This document shows, in pieces, positions 5,120 through 8,676 of a DNA stretch of 8,676 nt; position 1 is the stretch's first letter; every line of letters starts with the position of its first letter. The notes under the pieces are model-generated. The model was not told the DNA's origin. It saw only the letters and a program-made list of their open reading frames with translations, and ran no database searches. Made by a program: the position numbers and the translations under genes. This stretch comes from JAUVZF01 sp964449275 (GTDB taxonomy: Bacteria; Planctomycetota; Phycisphaerae; FEN-1346), in assembly GCA_964449275.1 (NCBI GenBank), contig CAYVAM010000186.1, positions 1-8,676 on the forward strand, written 5' to 3'.

Positions 5120-7603
5120 ATGATGAGACGTTTGTTCCTGGCTGGTTCTCTCTTCCTCGTATTGAGCGCGCACGCGCACGGCAGCCACATCGATCCGAAG
5201 CACACGTATCCACGCTTCCAGGTGGGGGTGACCGGCATCCATGCGACGATCGAGAAGGGCCTGGTGATGACCGTCCAGGACGCCGACCCGGGCTCGCCCG
5301 CCGCGGGAAAACTCGAGAAGGGCGACGTCATCCTGGCGGCCGGCGGCAGGCCCGTCAAGGGCGAGGACCCACGGGTCCCGCTAGGCGAGGCGGTGACTGC
5401 GGCCGAGGCGACCGGCGGCAACCTCGTCCTCAGGGTGAAACGCGGCGGCCGCGAGGCAAACGTGACGATCACCATCCCCGTCCTGGGCCCCTACAGCAAG
5501 ACGTGGCCGCTGAACTGCCGCAAGTCGAACCGGATCATCCAACAGACCGCCGCCTTCGTGTGCAAGGCTCAGCAGCCCGACGGCGCGTACAAGTTCGGGA
5601 AGCGCGCCGACCGCGACAGTCTCTCGGCGTGTCTGACGGGCCTGTTCCTGCTCTCGACCGGCGACGACACGTATCTGCCGAACGTCAGGCTCCAGGCCCG
5701 GGCGTTGGCGGCCAAGGTCGCGGAGCGTCCCACGACGAGCACGTGGCACCTTGGCCTCCAGGGCATCCTGCTGGGCGAGTACTATCTGAGGACCGGCGAT
5801 AAGAGCGTCCTCGGCGGGCTGAAGGCGCTGTGCGACCAGGCAACCCGGTCGCAGGCCGCGGGGAGTTGGGGCCACGGGGGGCTCCCGAATCCCGGCTACG
5901 TGCAGAGCGGCTTGATGAACTCGGCCGCCGTGCCCGTGCTCACGACCCTCATCCTTGCGAGGGAATGCGGCGTGACGGTCAACGGGGCGACGTTCATGCG
6001 GGCGCTCGAGTTCTTCTACCGCATGGCCGGGCACGGCAGCGTGTGCTACGGCGACCATCGGGCCGAACTGTTCCCCAACACCAACGGCCGCAACGGCATG
6101 CTCGCCTGTGCCCTGTCGCTGCTCGACGAGAAGCCGTACCAGATGGCGGCGCAGCACCTGGCCCTGATCCTCGCCGATTCCTACTACGCGCACGAGTTCG
6201 GTCACACGGGCGGCGGGTTCAACGTGATCTGGCGCGGCCTGGCCACGGTCCACGTGCCGCACGACAGACAGGCCCACTACCGTCGGCAGATGGACAAACT
6301 GGCCTGGTACTACGACCTGTGCCGTCTGGCCGGCGGCGGCTTCAGCCTGCTGCCGTCCCCGCCCACCACGACGCGCTATTGCGGGGTGATGTGGGGCACG
6401 GGGGCCGTCGGCCTCACCTACACGGCTCCCCTGAAGACGCTGCGGATCGCCGGCGCGCCGCCGACGAAGTTCAGCGTGAAGGCAAGGATCCCGCTGCAGC
6501 CGTGGGGCCGACCGGCGGATCTGGAGTTCCTGCGCACCGACGATTGCCAGGGCTTCGGCAAGGAGACGGCGGAGCCGCACGAGGTCTACGAAATGCTCAG
6601 GGGCAAACAGAAGGACCGCGCGCCGGTCGCCTTCTGTGCGAAGATGATGCGGCGCCACAACCCGATGGTCCGCACTTGGGCCGCACGTCGGCTCGCGGAA
6701 AAGGCCGACGAGGCGTCCATCAAGGAGATCGTCGAGGCCCTCCATCACGCGGACCCGCGTGTGCGGCGTGCCGCCTTCGACGGCATCTCGGGCTACGACA
6801 ACTGGGGCAGGCCGACCGATCCCAGGCGTCTTCGCGGCAAGATTCCTGCGTCGGTCGTGTCGGCGAAGTGCCTGCCGGCGATCGTGAAGACGCTGAAGAT
6901 GCCCACCTCGGCGTGGTGGGAGATCGACGGCGCCCTGTTCGCCCTCGGCCGCGCCGAGCCGGCCGACATTCGGAAGAATCTCGCCCTCGTGCGGAAGTTC
7001 GCCTCGCACGAGAAGTGGTATCTGCGCGAGGCCGCCTTCTGGGCCGCCGTGGGCCTTCGCAAGACGATCACCGCCGAGGAGTTTCAACTCCTGGCCGACA
7101 TCTATGCCAAGGAGCGCCACGTCTTCGCACGCTCATCGTACGATGCGGGCTTCCGCTTTCTGGTGCAGGGCGAGAAGGTGCAACTCGATCCGAATACCGA
7201 GGCCAGGGTGATCCGGACACTCGGTGCAACGCTCTACAGCGCGCCCATCGCCCAGGGATACGGCACCGCCGGCAAGCACGAGGCGGCACATCGCACCATG
7301 ATGATCCTGAAACACTTCGATCCCAGCGTGTACAGGTGGATCGTCGGCGACTTCGTGAAGTACCTCGGCGACTGGACACCCGACTACCAGCACAGCGTGT
7401 GGCTCATCACGGGCAGCAAGTGGCAGCCGGGGCTGATCACGGTGGCCGACCTGCTCGGCACGAAGGCCAAACCCCTCGTCGCCGGTCTCAAGGACTGTCT
7501 CGAGAAGAAGATCGACAAGACCTCGACGAAGCGCGAATACGTGGAGTGCCGGACGAAACTCCAGAATGGCATTCAGGAGTACCAGCAGAAATACGGGAAG
7601 TGA
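5120..7603 (+). CDS. Exported PDZ / DUF6288 / HEAT-repeat protein, function unknown
   Basis: An 827-residue protein of the DUF6288 type seen in planctomycetes and relatives. Residues 1-20 are a signal peptide (MMRRLFLAGSLFLVLSAHAH). Residues about 45-122 are a PDZ domain: GLVMTVQDADPGSPAAGKL, then KGDVILAAGG and the family motif VLGPYSKTWPLNCRKS (121-136). Residues about 137-440 resemble an alpha-alpha toroid of the terpene-cyclase/prenyltransferase fold: a QW-like QQPDGAYKF (151-159), STWHLGLQGILLGEYYL, GSWGHGG and GRNGMLACALSLL (323-335). HEFGHTGGGFN (358-368) lies in this part. Residues about 505-680 are HEAT-like repeats (PMVRTWAARRLAEKAD, HHADPRVRRAAFDGI, WYLREAAFWAAVGL). The tail is charged and possibly coiled. 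No catalytic residues of cyclases are evident. A scaffold or peptide-binding role in the cell envelope is my inference from PDZ plus HEAT. It has its own promoter, and nothing nearby tells its partner. Confidence 0.8.
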   Translation: MMRRLFLAGSLFLVLSAHAHGSHIDPKHTYPRFQVGVTGIHATIEKGLVMTVQDADPGSPAAGKLEKGDVILAAGGRPVKGEDPRVPLGEAVTAAEATGGNLVLRVKRGGREANVTITIPVLGPYSKTWPLNCRKSNRIIQQTAAFVCKAQQPDGAYKFGKRADRDSLSACLTGLFLLSTGDDTYLPNVRLQARALAAKVAERPTTSTWHLGLQGILLGEYYLRTGDKSVLGGLKALCDQATRSQAAGSWGHGGLPNPGYVQSGLMNSAAVPVLTTLILARECGVTVNGATFMRALEFFYRMAGHGSVCYGDHRAELFPNTNGRNGMLACALSLLDEKPYQMAAQHLALILADSYYAHEFGHTGGGFNVIWRGLATVHVPHDRQAHYRRQMDKLAWYYDLCRLAGGGFSLLPSPPTTTRYCGVMWGTGAVGLTYTAPLKTLRIAGAPPTKFSVKARIPLQPWGRPADLEFLRTDDCQGFGKETAEPHEVYEMLRGKQKDRAPVAFCAKMMRRHNPMVRTWAARRLAEKADEASIKEIVEALHHADPRVRRAAFDGISGYDNWGRPTDPRRLRGKIPASVVSAKCLPAIVKTLKMPTSAWWEIDGALFALGRAEPADIRKNLALVRKFASHEKWYLREAAFWAAVGLRKTITAEEFQLLADIYAKERHVFARSSYDAGFRFLVQGEKVQLDPNTEARVIRTLGATLYSAPIAQGYGTAGKHEAAHRTMMILKHFDPSVYRWIVGDFVKYLGDWTPDYQHSVWLITGSKWQPGLITVADLLGTKAKPLVAGLKDCLEKKIDKTSTKREYVECRTKLQNGIQEYQQKYGK

Positions 7604-7634
7604 CGCCCGGAACGTCCCACGTCCTCGGCCAAAC

Positions 7635-7662
7635 CGCACCCTCTATCCCGAAGAGGGCTGCG
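7635..7662. terminator. Hairpin between convergent genes
   Basis: CGCACCCTCT (7635-7644) pairs with AGAGGG-c-TGCG (7652-7662), ten pairs with one bulged C, around a 7-base loop. It lies between the stop codons of the DUF6288 gene and the opposing oxidoreductase gene. It could end transcription from both sides, although neither strand shows a T tract. Confidence 0.45.
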
Positions 7663-7711
7663 CCTGAGGTCGCCGGTGCAACTCGGACGGTTCACCCGCG
7701 GGCGGGGCTTC

Positions 7712-8676
7712 TCAGACCTTCTCCAGGTCCCAGCCCTTGCGGTATGGTTCCTGCACGAACCTCTGGGCCGCGGGAGCGTTCGTGACCTTCATGTTCGCCC
7801 CGTCCCACTGAATTGGCCGGCCGGCCCGGACGGCCACGTCGCCGAGCAGGACGAATTCGATGAGCCGCGCGCCGTAGCCGAACTCGCTTAACGCGGGTTT
7901 GCCGCCCTTGCAGGCGTTGAGCCAGTCGCGGTGATGACCGGTGGATTTCCGTATGGTCCGTGGTGGTTGCTTGCCCTTGTTGGTGTTCAGGTAGGTCTTC
8001 ATCTTGGTTTCGGGGATGATCCTGGGCGAGTTGCTCCATCCGCCTCCCATGATCGTGCCCTTGGCGCCGACGATGAGGATGCCGTTGCCGCCCCCGCCCA
8101 ATCTGCGGTCCGGCTCCAGTTCCTTCGGCCGCTCCGGGCGCAACTTGCCGTCGTACCAGTGCACCGCCAGCGCCGGCTGGCTGCCCTTGGCGTCGAAGCG
8201 CCAGACGACGTGGTTGTTCGGGGAGACCACTTCCGTATCGACGAAGTCGGTCTTTGCGCACTCGACCGTCGAGGGATGCCGCTCCGCAAGTTCCAGGGCC
8301 GCGAACGCGGGGTCCACGTTGTGGACCATCATGTCGCCGATCGCCCCCGTTCCGAAGGACCACCATCCACGCCAGTTATAGGGGGCGTAAGCGGGGTGGT
8401 ACGGGCGGAACGGCCGGGGACCCAACCACAGGCCCCAGTCGAACCCGTCCGGGACGGGCGGTCTTTCCTTGGGCCGGCCGCGGCCCTCGGCCCAGCCGCC
8501 GGTGCCGCTCCAGACGTGAACCTCGGCGACCGTCCCGATGGCGTCGTTCCAGATCCACTCGCACGTAAGGCGGTGCGAGGTGCTGCTGCGGCCCTGGTTG
8601 CCCATCTGGGTGGCCACGCCGGCTTCCTTGGCGGCCTTGGCGATCATCCGGGCCTCGTAGATGTTGTGCGTCAGGG
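7712..8676 (-). CDS. Gfo/Idh/MocA family oxidoreductase, C-terminal part (5' end outside window)
   Basis: About 321 residues of a probable NAD(P)-dependent sugar or inositol oxidoreductase. The frame stays open to the right edge and reads LTHNIYEARMIAKAAKEAGV before MGNQG, the segment that follows the EKP catalytic lysine in this family, so the Rossmann domain and the lysine lie outside the window. The internal ATG at 8645-8647 is not the true start. Visible family features are EWIWNDAIGTVAEVHVW, the planctomycete-type RPKERPPVPDGFDWGLWLG and PYHPAYAPYNWRGWW, and GDMMVH (bases 8321-8338), which carries the Asp and His of the active site. The C-terminal half (WRFDAKGSQPALAVHWYDG, then GILIVGAKGTIMGGG, then HHRDWLNACKGGKP) is the beta-sheet domain of this subgroup. 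Planctomycetes encode many such paralogues, often Tat-exported; whether this one is cannot be seen. It faces the DUF6288 gene and is not co-transcribed with it. The substrate is unknown. Confidence 0.9.
   Translation of the reverse strand, partial: LTHNIYEARMIAKAAKEAGVATQMGNQGRSSTSHRLTCEWIWNDAIGTVAEVHVWSGTGGWAEGRGRPKERPPVPDGFDWGLWLGPRPFRPYHPAYAPYNWRGWWSFGTGAIGDMMVHNVDPAFAALELAERHPSTVECAKTDFVDTEVVSPNNHVVWRFDAKGSQPALAVHWYDGKLRPERPKELEPDRRLGGGGNGILIVGAKGTIMGGGWSNSPRIIPETKMKTYLNTNKGKQPPRTIRKSTGHHRDWLNACKGGKPALSEFGYGARLIEFVLLGDVAVRAGRPIQWDGANMKVTNAPAAQRFVQEPYRKGWDLEKV

Noticed and set aside
4479..5123. 214-codon plus-strand frame whose stop overlaps the DUF6288 start (ATGA)
   Set aside because: The overlap looks like translational coupling, but the translation is Arg/Pro-rich and runs through the inverted repeats and the candidate promoter. 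The DUF6288 gene has its own ideal ribosome binding site.
5381..7120. 579-codon open frame on the minus strand within the DUF6288 gene
   Set aside because: It has no recognisable motif or signal, and the plus strand shows PDZ, toroid and HEAT motifs throughout.
5830..7785. 651-codon plus-strand frame overlapping the DUF6288 gene
   Set aside because: It is an out-of-frame reading of the same gene, very Arg/Gly/Pro-rich, and without a start signal.
1..8676. CRISPR array, tRNA or rRNA genes
   Set aside because: No regularly spaced direct repeats and no cloverleaf or rRNA sequence were noticed on either strand. The absence rests on reading by eye.

Overview
The window is GC-rich DNA, most likely from a member of the PVC bacteria (Planctomycetota, perhaps Phycisphaerae, or a relative). 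The inference rests on the gene content: a secreted protein ending in a PEP-CTERM sorting signal, autotransporter-type beta-strand repeats on a protein that is not an autotransporter, a PDZ plus DUF6288 plus HEAT protein, a secreted beta-helix protein with a discoidin domain, and a Gfo/Idh/MocA oxidoreductase of the kind that is amplified in these genomes. No taxonomic marker gene is present, so the lineage stays an inference.

Layout. Bases 1-201 hold a possible end of a broken transposase and the leader of the first gene. Bases 202-2325 (+) encode a beta-propeller phytase with a PATR-type stalk and a PEP-CTERM anchor. Bases 2326-2705 are intergenic, with a possible terminator, a sigma70-like promoter and a structured leader. 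Bases 2706-4418 (+) encode a secreted right-handed beta-helix protein with a C-terminal F5/8 type C domain. Bases 4419-5119 are a 701-base gap dense in inverted repeats, followed by the promoter and ribosome binding site of the next gene. Bases 5120-7603 (+) encode the 827-residue PDZ/DUF6288/HEAT protein. Bases 7604-7711 are a short convergent gap with a hairpin. Bases 7712-8676 (-) are the C-terminal part of a Gfo/Idh/MocA oxidoreductase that runs off the right edge.

How the genes relate. The three plus-strand genes are separated by 380 and 701 bases and each has its own start signals, so they do not look like one operon. Three products carry an export signal, and the fourth belongs to a family often exported in this group. 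The common theme is extracytoplasmic handling of organic matter: phosphate release from inositol phosphates by the phytase, carbohydrate binding or cleavage by the beta-helix/discoidin protein, and sugar oxidation or reduction by the MocA protein. The DUF6288 protein has no known role. The strongest points for a second look are the phytase/PATR/PEP-CTERM architecture, the uncharacterised DUF6288 protein with an embedded HEFGH motif, the hairpin-rich gap at about 4480-4850, the structured leader at about 2631-2675, and the compositional mosaic inside the beta-helix gene. I see no CRISPR array, tRNA, rRNA or intact mobile element.
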